Assembly: GCA_028869495.1 (NCBI GenBank)
Contig: JAGWRY010000345.1
Coordinates: 1 to 15,959 of the forward strand
Direction: 5' to 3'
DNA from: Elusimicrobiota bacterium
GTDB lineage: Bacteria > Elusimicrobiota > Elusimicrobia > UBA1565 > UBA9628
DNA length: 15,959 nucleotides
Both the position numbers and the translations under genes were made by a program. Under the pieces are notes generated by a model that worked only from the letters and a program-made list of their open reading frames with translations, did no database searches and was not told where the DNA came from. Shown here piece after piece: positions 7,034 through 12,783 of the stretch (positions are counted from its first letter, which is position 1; every line of letters begins with the position of its first letter).

Positions 7034-8493
7034 AGCGACCTCTGGTACGCGCTGCCGTCCTCGGGCCGCCTCAGCCAGCGGCGAAAGAGAGTCTCGTTCT
7101 TCGGATTCTCGAGCTTCTCGAAGAGAAGATCCAGGATGCCTTTGTGGATGCGGCAGCGGCTGTTGGAAGGCATGTGCCCCATGATGTCGCCTTGCTCGAC
7201 GTAGCATTGGATGGGGCAGATGCCGCAATAGGGTTTGTAGGCGCAGCGCGAGCAGTCGGGCTGCGCGTCCAGACAGGACGCCACGGCCAGGGCCCGGACC
7301 GCCGGATGCGCGACGGTCTCCCGACGCGTGCCGGAGCGGACGCTGCCGATCCTGAACGACTCGTCGCCCATGCGGGAGAGCATCCGGCCCTCGTCGCACG
7401 TGTAGACGCTCCCGTCGAAGTTGTAGGCGAGCTGACCGATGCCCGCTCCGCACGGCGAGCGGATGTCGAGGAAGTTGGGGTCCTCGTCGCTCAGGATCTT
7501 GGCCAGGAAAAGCCGTGCGGACTGCTCGACGAACGGGCGGTCGCGATTGAGCTCCAGCACGCGCGCGAAGGCTTCGCGATAGAAGGCAAGAAATTCCTCC
7601 GGGGCGTAGCCGATGCGTTCCCAAAGCCCGCGCGCCAGCCCCAGAGGGCTCAGGCTGCGCAGGAATATCCCCCCGGCGCCGACGCGCGCGTATTCGTCGA
7701 CGATCTCCCGCGCGCGGGGGAGCGAGCGGCGAGTCACCGTCAGGAGAGCTTCGATGCGCGAGCGTCCCGGCCCGGCGCGCTCGGAAATTCTCCGAAACCA
7801 GCGCGTCGTCCGCTCGTGGCTGTCGCCGCCCGAGAAGAGCCGATTCGCGTTGTGAAGATCTGCGGGCCCGTCGAGGGACGTGCAGAGGCCGACGCCGTTG
7901 TCGAGGAGGAAGTCGAGCTTTTCATCGTCCATCAGGCTCAGGTTCGTGACGAGGCTCAGGCCGAGCGAGGTCCCGGTCTCGGCGCCCTTCGCGCGCGCGT
8001 ACTCGACGATGAAGCGGACGACGGGCCAGTTCGCGAGGGGCTCGCCGCCCTGGAACTCGATCGTGAGCGCGGGACTCGCGCTCTCGAAGATGCGATCGAC
8101 GACGAGCCTGGCCGTCTCTGGGGTCATGTCGACGCCCTTGTCGCTCATCCGGCCCGCGCTCGCCTGGCAATAGAGGCAGCGGTGATCGCAGCGAAGGGTC
8201 ACGACGATGATGTGCAGGGTCGGTCCCTGCCAGAGGTAGCGCCCGCGCGCGCGCCAGGCTTCGGCGAGGTCCTCGAAGTCCATCCGCTCGGCGAGGAAGC
8301 CGTCGCGCGCGAGGGCCTCCAGGAGATCCGGCGGCCCGTCGAGCGAGCCGGCGGCGAAGGAGCGGAACTCCGCGTCGGTCATCAGGCGATGGCGGCCGAA
8401 GTCGTTGGTGATCAGAATCCGCCGCCCGAGCCGGCGGAAGCGGAAGAAAGCCGGCTTGGCCCCCGCGGCCGCCGCGGGAGCGCGGCGCCTCAC
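7030..8493 (-). CDS. HxsB-like radical SAM/SPASM maturase
   Basis: A 487-residue enzyme from GTG 8493, overlapping the upstream stop as GTGA (8493-8490). An N-terminal domain with FFRFRRLGRRILITNDFGRH (about 16-35) precedes the radical SAM core: C102-x3-C106-x2-C109 (LRCDHRCLYCQ) and GGEP at 149-152. The long SPASM tail has C348 (SPCGAG), C366 (YTCDEGRML), C407, C414, C417, C423, C426, C430 and C447 (CSRCAYKPYCGICP). These blocks match my knowledge of HxsB, the His-Xaa-Ser-system maturase thought to modify the repeat protein HxsA. No HxsA, HxsC or HxsD is visible in this window. A 6-sulfatase-maturase-like anaerobic maturase (anSME) is related but the N-terminal block favours the HxsB group. 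Confidence 0.85.
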   Translation of the reverse strand: MRRRAPAAAAGAKPAFFRFRRLGRRILITNDFGRHRLMTDAEFRSFAAGSLDGPPDLLEALARDGFLAERMDFEDLAEAWRARGRYLWQGPTLHIIVVTLRCDHRCLYCQASAGRMSDKGVDMTPETARLVVDRIFESASPALTIEFQGGEPLANWPVVRFIVEYARAKGAETGTSLGLSLVTNLSLMDDEKLDFLLDNGVGLCTSLDGPADLHNANRLFSGGDSHERTTRWFRRISERAGPGRSRIEALLTVTRRSLPRAREIVDEYARVGAGGIFLRSLSPLGLARGLWERIGYAPEEFLAFYREAFARVLELNRDRPFVEQSARLFLAKILSDEDPNFLDIRSPCGAGIGQLAYNFDGSVYTCDEGRMLSRMGDESFRIGSVRSGTRRETVAHPAVRALAVASCLDAQPDCSRCAYKPYCGICPIQCYVEQGDIMGHMPSNSRCRIHKGILDLLFEKLENPKNETLFRRWLRRPEDGSAYQRSL

Positions 8494-9485
8494 GCAGGCT
8501 CCGTCCCCGGCGCCTGCGCGAGGCCCCCGCAGGCGGCGGCGGCCCGCCGGCGGCGCCGCAGGCCGCGGGCCGCGATCATCTCCTGAGTTCCGGTCGAGCA
8601 GTAGTAGACGGAGAGATGGCTCGCGCGCCGCAGGGCGAACAGAAGCAATTCGAGCGCCGCCTCTCCGCTCTCGGCGGTCGGCCGCCACAGCAGATGGCGG
8701 GAGGAGTCCTCCAGAGGCGTTTGTCCCTCGCCGACGACGCGCGCGCTGTTCTCCGCGCAGAGGAAGAGCTCGTGGATGTTCAGGAACGGCACCCGCAGTG
8801 CGTCGAGATCGAGCACCAAGCGCTCGAGTCGCTCCCGGTCCTCGGGGATCACCGGAATCTCGACGGACACGTCCTCGAAGATCCGGCGCGCCAGCGCGAT
8901 CGGGGCGAGGTCATAGTCGCGCGCCGCGGCGTCGAATCGGATTCCGTCGAGTCCGGCGTCCTGAAGACGGCGCAGGAGCGCCTCGTCGGCGCGGTCGCCG
9001 TTCGTGTAGAGGTCGACGAGCGGGGCCGGACGCATGGTCTTCAGGGCGGACAGCAGACGTAAGACCCGCTCCGGGAACATCAGAGGCTCGCCGCCGGAGA
9101 GCCCGACGCTGCGCAGGCCGTAGCGCCGCACGATCTCCGCGGCCTCCTCGGGCTCGCGCACGGGAATGCCGTGGACGACGAGCTCGTCCTTGCGCGGCTT
9201 CTGGTTGAAGCAGAAGAAGCAGTCGCGCGTGCACAGGCCGGTCACGTAGACGTTGGTTCCCTTCCCGGCGACGCAGGAGCGGCAACCCGGGGGCAGGCGG
9301 CGCGTGTAGAGGGTCATGTGCTCGAAATCCCCTTTGATCCCCGCCTCCTCGAGCTCCTCGAGCAGGCCGCGCAGGCGCTCGACTCGCTCCTGGGACGGCT
9401 CGACGCCGGGGAGGGGCTCCGCGGCGCGCGCCGCCTTGCGCGCGTACCACGACAGGGGATCCGGCTTCGTCGTCGATCGCTTCAT
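8490..9485 (-). CDS. Radical SAM protein, COG2108-like (PFL-activase-related)
   Basis: The first gene of the operon, 331 residues from ATG 9485; an in-frame ATG at 9533 would add 16 residues running through the promoter and operator, so it is unlikely. The core reads C85-x3-C89-x2-C92 (GLCTRDCFFCFNQK) with GGEP at 131-134. An unusual pair C68-x2-C71 (PGCRSCVAGKGTNVYVTG) precedes the core, and the second half has GLDGIRFD and FLNIHELFLCAEN, all resembling COG2108, proteins of unknown function related to the pyruvate formate-lyase activating enzyme. The Ala/Arg-rich C-terminus (RRRRAAAACGG) looks disordered and overlaps the next gene by 4 nt. The upstream region holds a -10 hexamer 6 nt from the ATG and a Crp/Fnr-type box at -41.5. 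Confidence 0.85.
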   Translation of the reverse strand: MKRSTTKPDPLSWYARKAARAAEPLPGVEPSQERVERLRGLLEELEEAGIKGDFEHMTLYTRRLPPGCRSCVAGKGTNVYVTGLCTRDCFFCFNQKPRKDELVVHGIPVREPEEAAEIVRRYGLRSVGLSGGEPLMFPERVLRLLSALKTMRPAPLVDLYTNGDRADEALLRRLQDAGLDGIRFDAAARDYDLAPIALARRIFEDVSVEIPVIPEDRERLERLVLDLDALRVPFLNIHELFLCAENSARVVGEGQTPLEDSSRHLLWRPTAESGEAALELLLFALRRASHLSVYYCSTGTQEMIAARGLRRRRRAAAACGGLAQAPGTEPA

Positions 9486-9491
9486 GCGTCC

Positions 9492-9497
9492 AGGATA
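9492..9497 (-). promoter_or_regulatory. -10 hexamer of the radical SAM operon (leaderless)
   Basis: On the minus strand TATCCT is followed by six bases and then the ATG at 9485. If transcription starts at the A of that ATG, the hexamer sits at -12 to -7 and the TGCGC-CA-GCGCA box is centred at -41.5. No Shine-Dalgarno is present, consistent with a leaderless mRNA. The hexamer overlaps an inverted repeat, CCAGGA (9490-9495) with TCCTGG (9504-9509), on the plus strand. Confidence 0.65.
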
Positions 9498-9520
9498 CCC
9501 CCGTCCTGGCGCTAAAATCC

Positions 9521-9532
9521 TGCGCCAGCGCA
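9521..9532. promoter_or_regulatory. Crp/Fnr-type box shared by divergent promoters
   Basis: TGCGC-CA-GCGCA, a perfect 5+2+5 palindrome centred at 9526.5. It is 41.5 bp from the ATG of the minus-strand radical SAM operon (9485) and 41.5 bp from position 9568, the +1 predicted from TACTCT at 9556-9561 for the plus-strand DUF2249 gene. Its symmetric placement suits one activator dimer driving both directions. The same core occurs upstream of the genes at 10883 and 12784. The Crp/Fnr gene at 10171 is the obvious candidate regulator. Confidence 0.7.
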
Positions 9533-9555
9533 TAATTGGCCGCGGGTTCTCCTGC

Positions 9556-9561
9556 TACTCT
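9556..9561 (+). promoter_or_regulatory. -10 hexamer of the tandem DUF2249 gene
   Basis: TACTCT lies at -12 to -7 relative to a predicted start at 9568, which is exactly 41.5 bp from the centre of the 9521-9532 box. Unlike the other promoters of this set it leaves a 30-nt leader with a good ribosome binding site (GGGAGG, 9586-9591). Confidence 0.55.
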
Positions 9562-9597
9562 AGACCCGCCGGCCGTCGGGCCGCAGGGAGGAATCGC

Positions 9598-10152
9598 ATG
9601 GACAACGAGGTGGTGGTCGACGTGAGGGCGATGGAGCCGAGGGAGAGGCACCCGCGCATCTTCAAGGCCTGGGAGAATCTGGCGGTCGGGGACGCGCTGA
9701 AGCTCGTCAACGACCATGATCCGAAGCCGCTCTTCTACGAGTTCAGCGCCGAGCGCGCGGGAGAGTTCGAATGGACGGCGGTGGAAAAGGGGCCGGAGCG
9801 CTGGTCGGTCTTGATCAAGCGCGTGGCGGCCGCGACGTCGCACGCGCCCGATGCCGCCGCGCCGCGGCCGTCATGGGCCGGGGACGACGGCGCGGAGGTC
9901 GTCGACGTCCGCGAAGACCTGCGCGCCGGACGGGAGCCGTTCCAGACGATCATCCGGGCGGCAGAGAAGACCGCGGAGGGGCGGGTCTTCGTCCTGAGGG
10001 CGACCTTTGAGCCGAAGCCGCTGTATAAGCTCCTGGGCAACAAGGGCTTCGAGGCCTGGCCCGAACGCCTGGCGGACGAGGACTGGCGGGTCTATTTCCG
10101 CCGGAAGCCGGCCGGTCGCGGCTGCGGTTGCGGGGGGCATGGGCATTCGTAA
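9598..10152 (+). CDS. Tandem DUF2249 protein with Cys/His-rich tail
   Basis: A 184-residue soluble protein with two DUF2249 domains: residues 5-75 are close to the family (VVDVRAMEPRERHPRIF, LVNDHDPKPLFYEF, GPERWSVLI) and 100-169 are a more diverged copy (VVDVREDLRAGREPF, FEPKPLYKLLGNKGF, DWRVYFRRK). A Pro/Ala linker joins them. The protein ends in GRGCGCGGHGHS, a likely metal-binding tail. DUF2249 genes commonly accompany denitrification and NO-response genes, but their biochemical role is unknown; the fold is related to TusA/SirA-like proteins. A strong ribosome binding site (GGGAGG) is 6 nt before the ATG. It shares a divergent control region with the radical SAM operon. Confidence 0.88.
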   Translation: MDNEVVVDVRAMEPRERHPRIFKAWENLAVGDALKLVNDHDPKPLFYEFSAERAGEFEWTAVEKGPERWSVLIKRVAAATSHAPDAAAPRPSWAGDDGAEVVDVREDLRAGREPFQTIIRAAEKTAEGRVFVLRATFEPKPLYKLLGNKGFEAWPERLADEDWRVYFRRKPAGRGCGCGGHGHS

Positions 10153-10158
10153 AGGTTG

Positions 10159-10164
10159 TATCAT
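10159..10164 (+). promoter_or_regulatory. -10 hexamer of the Crp/Fnr gene (leaderless)
   Basis: TATCAT is followed by six bases and a GTG at 10171, the same hexamer-to-start spacing seen at the other leaderless genes. Only an imperfect TGCGG-TT-GCGGG sequence lies near -42, so autoregulation is not supported. This spacing is the main reason for choosing GTG 10171 over the in-frame TTG at 10156. Confidence 0.5.
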
Positions 10165-10170
10165 CGGGTC

Positions 10171-10818
10171 GTGGACCCGTACCTTTCGCGCCTGTCGTTT
10201 TTGAAGGGCCTCGGCGCCGCGGACTTGGAGCGCGTTTCGCGCGCGTTCCTTCTGCGGCGCCGGGCCCGCGGCGAGGTGGTCTTCTCGGAGGGCGCGCCGG
10301 CGGACGCCGCCTACCTTCTCCGCTCCGGACTCGTCAAAGCGGTGAAGCTGTCCCCGAAGGACGATCCGGTGATCCTCGAGATCATCGTGCCCGGCCATCT
10401 GTTCGGGATGATGCCGGTTCTCGACCGCAGACCCTACCCGGTGGACGCGGTCTGCCTCCAGGATTGCGAGGTCTACCGCATCCGCGCCGCCGATTTCGCG
10501 GAGCTCCTGCGGCGCCATCCGCCCTTCTCGCAGGCGGTCTACGGCGAGGTCGGCGAGCATCTGCGGCACTCGCAGGCCTTGCGCGCTCTGGTCAAGGAGC
10601 CGGCCGAGCGGCGCATCTCGTACATCCTGTGGCTGCTCTCCTCGACCCTCGGCCCCGAGATGCACCTGGGCCGGGAGGAAGTGGCGGACATGGCGGGAAC
10701 GACCGTCGAGACCGCGATACGCGTGCTCGGCCGTTTGCGCGCTGACGGCCTCATCGAGGCGCGCTGGAAGCGCATCAAGGTCCTCAAGCCGGACGCCCTG
10801 CGCGGCGGCCTGGCCTAG
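10171..10818 (+). CDS. Crp/Fnr-family transcription regulator
   Basis: A 215-residue regulator from GTG 10171. An N-terminal cyclic-nucleotide-binding-like β-roll (about 1-115) leads through a long dimer helix to a helix-turn-helix (about 164-200: LGREEVADMAGTTVETAIRVLGRLRADGLI). The recognition helix aligns with E. coli FNR (TVETISR) as TVETAIR: E180 and R184 match FNR E209 and R213, while FNR S212 is replaced by I183. The N-terminal cysteines that bind the FNR [4Fe-4S] cluster are absent; only C95 and C99 occur. It is therefore not an FNR-type oxygen sensor; a DNR/NnrR/HcpR-like NO or redox sensor fits the neighbourhood. The palindromes at 9521, 10836 and 12737 are its likely binding sites. 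Confidence 0.9.
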   Translation: MDPYLSRLSFLKGLGAADLERVSRAFLLRRRARGEVVFSEGAPADAAYLLRSGLVKAVKLSPKDDPVILEIIVPGHLFGMMPVLDRRPYPVDAVCLQDCEVYRIRAADFAELLRRHPPFSQAVYGEVGEHLRHSQALRALVKEPAERRISYILWLLSSTLGPEMHLGREEVADMAGTTVETAIRVLGRLRADGLIEARWKRIKVLKPDALRGGLA

Positions 10819-10827
10819 AGGCCGCCG
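10803..10827 (+). other. Strong hairpin over the Crp/Fnr stop codon
   Basis: CGGCGGCC (10803-10810) pairs perfectly with GGCCGCCG (10820-10827) around a 9-nt loop that contains the TAG stop. No U-tract follows at once; a second dyad with TTTTT comes 6 nt later. It may pause or protect the 3' end of the regulator mRNA. Confidence 0.4.
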
Positions 10828-10832
10828 ACAAT

Positions 10833-10850
10833 ACCTGCGCTCGCGCAGGT
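10833..10850. promoter_or_regulatory. Crp/Fnr-type box before the single DUF2249 gene
   Basis: ACCTGCGC-TC-GCGCAGGT is a perfect 18-bp dyad with the shared TGCGC-NN-GCGCA core (10836-10847), centred at 10841.5, exactly 41.5 bp before the A of ATG 10883. A run of five T (10850-10854) follows, so on the plus-strand transcript the same DNA can form a 7-bp stem with a CTCG loop and U-tract, that is, a short intrinsic terminator for the Crp/Fnr gene. The element may do both jobs. Confidence 0.65.
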
Positions 10851-10870
10851 TTTTCCCTCGCCCCGCGCGC

Positions 10871-10876
10871 TATCCT
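10871..10876 (+). promoter_or_regulatory. -10 hexamer of the single DUF2249 gene (leaderless)
   Basis: TATCCT, then six bases, then ATG 10883. The hexamer and spacing are identical to those at 9492-9497 (minus) and 12772-12777. No ribosome binding site is possible if transcription starts at the A of the ATG; GGGGGC between hexamer and start is the only purine-rich stretch. Confidence 0.65.
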
Positions 10877-10882
10877 GGGGGC

Positions 10883-11125
10883 ATGAGCGAAAAGAAAGAG
10901 GAAGGGCGGACGATCCATCTCGACGTCAACGGCCTGGAGCCGCCGGAGCCGATGGTCCGCATCTTGGAGGCCGCTTCCGCGCTGGGTTCGGGAGACGCGC
11001 TCGTCGTCGAGCACTTCCGCGAGCCGGTGCCGCTCTACGCGCACCTGGAGGCGGCCGGCTTCACACACGAGATCGCGCGCTTGAGCGAGAGCCGCTGGAG
11101 GCTCACCGTCCGGCGCGGGCGGTAG
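10883..11125 (+). CDS. DUF2249 domain protein (single domain)
   Basis: An 80-residue protein that is essentially one DUF2249 domain: IHLDVNGLEPPEPMVRILEA at 11-30, HFREPVPLYAHLEAAGF at 44-60 and SRWRLTVRR at 70-78. It is the third copy of this domain within 1.5 kb. It keeps the hydrophobic pattern and the Pro-Leu-Tyr of the xPxPLY motif but has no cysteines and no metal-binding tail. The gene is probably leaderless and controlled by the Crp/Fnr-type box 41.5 bp upstream. It is followed 48 nt later by a B12-type radical SAM gene, likely co-transcribed. Function unknown; NO-response or respiratory assembly is suggested by context only. Confidence 0.8.
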   Translation: MSEKKEEGRTIHLDVNGLEPPEPMVRILEAASALGSGDALVVEHFREPVPLYAHLEAAGFTHEIARLSESRWRLTVRRGR

Positions 11126-11173
11126 GATGCCGCGTCTTCCACTTCGGCCGGCCCCCGCGGCGGGAGGGCGGCG

Positions 11174-12781
11174 GTGAAGGTCGTCTTCCTGAATCCGCAG
11201 CAGGAGATGTGCGCGATCCAGTGCCTTTCGTCCGTGTTGAGAAGAGCGGGTCATCGGACCGCGCTGGTCAACGATCCGAACCTCTTCGACAATTCCTACG
11301 TCCACCATCCCCGGCTGGCCGCGCTCTTCGACGAGACGGAGAGGATCGTCGAATCGATCGCGGCCGAGAATCCGGACCTCGTCGCGGTGTCCGTCGTCAC
11401 GGACGACTTCAAGTGGGCGCTCAAGTGGGCCCGCCGGATCAAGGCGCGCCTGGCGCTGCCGATCGTCTTCGGCAACGTCCATCCGACCTACCATCCCAAG
11501 GAGGTCCTGCGGCAGGACTGCGTGGATTTCATCGTCCGCGGCGAGGGCGAGCTCACGATGCTCGAGCTGGCCGAGGCGCTCGGGGGCGGCCGGGACCTGC
11601 GACGCGTGCTCGGCCTCGGGTACAAGGACGGAGGGGAAATCCGGATCAATCCGATGCGCCCGCTGATCGAGGACCTCGACGTCCTGCCTTTCCCGGACAA
11701 GGACCTCCACTACGACCGGATGCCGTACCTGAACTTCGGCTATACGACGATGTCGGGGCGGGGCTGCCCGTATCGCTGCACGTTCTGCGACAACAACACG
11801 TCGCGCTCGGTGCACAGGAGCGAGTCGGGCCGCGTGCAGAAGTGGACGCGACGGCACAGCCCGGAGTACGTCGTTCGCGAGATCCTTTGGGCCAAGGAGC
11901 GCTACGGGATCGCGCATGTCCGATTCAACGACGAGGACTTCAGCTACGACAAGCGCTGGACGCGCGAGTTCTGCGCGCTTTACAAGGAGAAGGTCGGCGT
12001 TCCGTACTCGGCCTGGGTCTATCCGAACACGATCGACCGCGAGATCGCGCGCCTGATGGCCGACAGCGGCTGCGACACGGTCGAGATGGGCGTCCAATCC
12101 GGTTCTGAGCACCTGCGGATCGACCTGCTGCACCGGCATACGAAGGACGAGCAGGTCGTCGAGGCGATGGAGGCCCTCGACGCGGCCGGCATCCGCGCGA
12201 AGGTGGACGTGATCCTGGGGTTGCCGACCGAGACGAAGGCGGACCTGGACGCGACGGTGAGACTGCTGAGCCGCATCCGGCCGTGGAACGTGTTCGCTTT
12301 CTGGCTACGCTACTACCCGGCGACGGAGATCTTGTCGATCGTCAAGGAGCGCCGCCTTTTGACCCCCGAGCAGATGAAGGAGCTCGACGCGGAGGAGCGC
12401 GCGCGCGCGATCGCCGACTCGGACGGTCCGGCTTCGGGTTTCTGGGCTCCCAACGTGTCCCAGGAGAGTCCCGCGCCCCGCTACCTCGCCTTCATCGTCC
12501 TGATCCCGATCCTCCCTCGAGCGTTCGTCGACTTCGCTCTGCGCTTCGACCTCATCAAGCTCCTCCCGGGCTTCCTGAACGGCTTTTTCCTGTCGAACCT
12601 CTCCCAGATCCTGCGGCCCGACCCGACGGGGGAGTTCCGGGTCAGGGGGAGGCGGATGCTGCGCGCCGAGGGCTGGGGACTGCTGAAGAGGACCTTGCGG
12701 CGCCTGCTCCCGCGCCGCCTCGCGCGCGGGAAAACATGCGCCAGCGCATGTTGTCCGCCCGGCGGAGGCGCTATCCTTTGA
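11174..12781 (+). CDS. B12-binding-domain radical SAM protein
   Basis: A 535-residue class B-type radical SAM enzyme from GTG 11174 with GGGAGG at 11162-11167. Residues 1-140 form a Rossmann-like cobalamin-binding domain (MKVVFLNPQQ, VAVSVVTDDF, IVFGNVHPTYHPKEVL, FIVRGEGE). The radical SAM core starts at C198-x3-C202-x2-C205 (GRGCPYRCTFC) and continues through VRFNDEDFSYD, DTVEMGVQSGSE and DVILGLPTE. The C-terminal 150 residues are hydrophobic and basic and of unknown role. Relatives include methyltransferases, BchE-like cyclases and ring-forming enzymes; the substrate cannot be read here. The last ~16 codons contain the operator and -10 hexamer of the next gene, and its TGA lies 2 nt before that gene's ATG. 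Confidence 0.88.
   Translation: MKVVFLNPQQEMCAIQCLSSVLRRAGHRTALVNDPNLFDNSYVHHPRLAALFDETERIVESIAAENPDLVAVSVVTDDFKWALKWARRIKARLALPIVFGNVHPTYHPKEVLRQDCVDFIVRGEGELTMLELAEALGGGRDLRRVLGLGYKDGGEIRINPMRPLIEDLDVLPFPDKDLHYDRMPYLNFGYTTMSGRGCPYRCTFCDNNTSRSVHRSESGRVQKWTRRHSPEYVVREILWAKERYGIAHVRFNDEDFSYDKRWTREFCALYKEKVGVPYSAWVYPNTIDREIARLMADSGCDTVEMGVQSGSEHLRIDLLHRHTKDEQVVEAMEALDAAGIRAKVDVILGLPTETKADLDATVRLLSRIRPWNVFAFWLRYYPATEILSIVKERRLLTPEQMKELDAEERARAIADSDGPASGFWAPNVSQESPAPRYLAFIVLIPILPRAFVDFALRFDLIKLLPGFLNGFFLSNLSQILRPDPTGEFRVRGRRMLRAEGWGLLKRTLRRLLPRRLARGKTCASACCPPGGGAIL
12733..12752. promoter_or_regulatory. Crp/Fnr-type box before the 12-TM protein gene
   Basis: AACATGCGC-CA-GCGCATGTT is a perfect 9+2+9 palindrome, the longest of the three sites, centred at 12742.5 and exactly 41.5 bp before ATG 12784. 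It lies inside the 3' end of the radical SAM coding region, where it encodes KTCASACC. Confidence 0.72.
12772..12777 (+). promoter_or_regulatory. -10 hexamer of the 12-TM protein gene (leaderless)
   Basis: TATCCT, six bases, then ATG 12784; the TGA of the preceding gene (12779-12781) falls in the six-base gap. Same geometry as the promoters of the radical SAM operon and of the single DUF2249 gene. Confidence 0.65.
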
Positions 12782-12783
12782 GC

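Noticed and set aside
10123..10134. TGCGG-TT-GCGGG about 42 bp before the Crp/Fnr start, a possible autoregulatory box.
   Set aside because: The right half does not match, the centre is off by 1 bp and the sequence encodes the GCGCGG tail of the DUF2249 protein.
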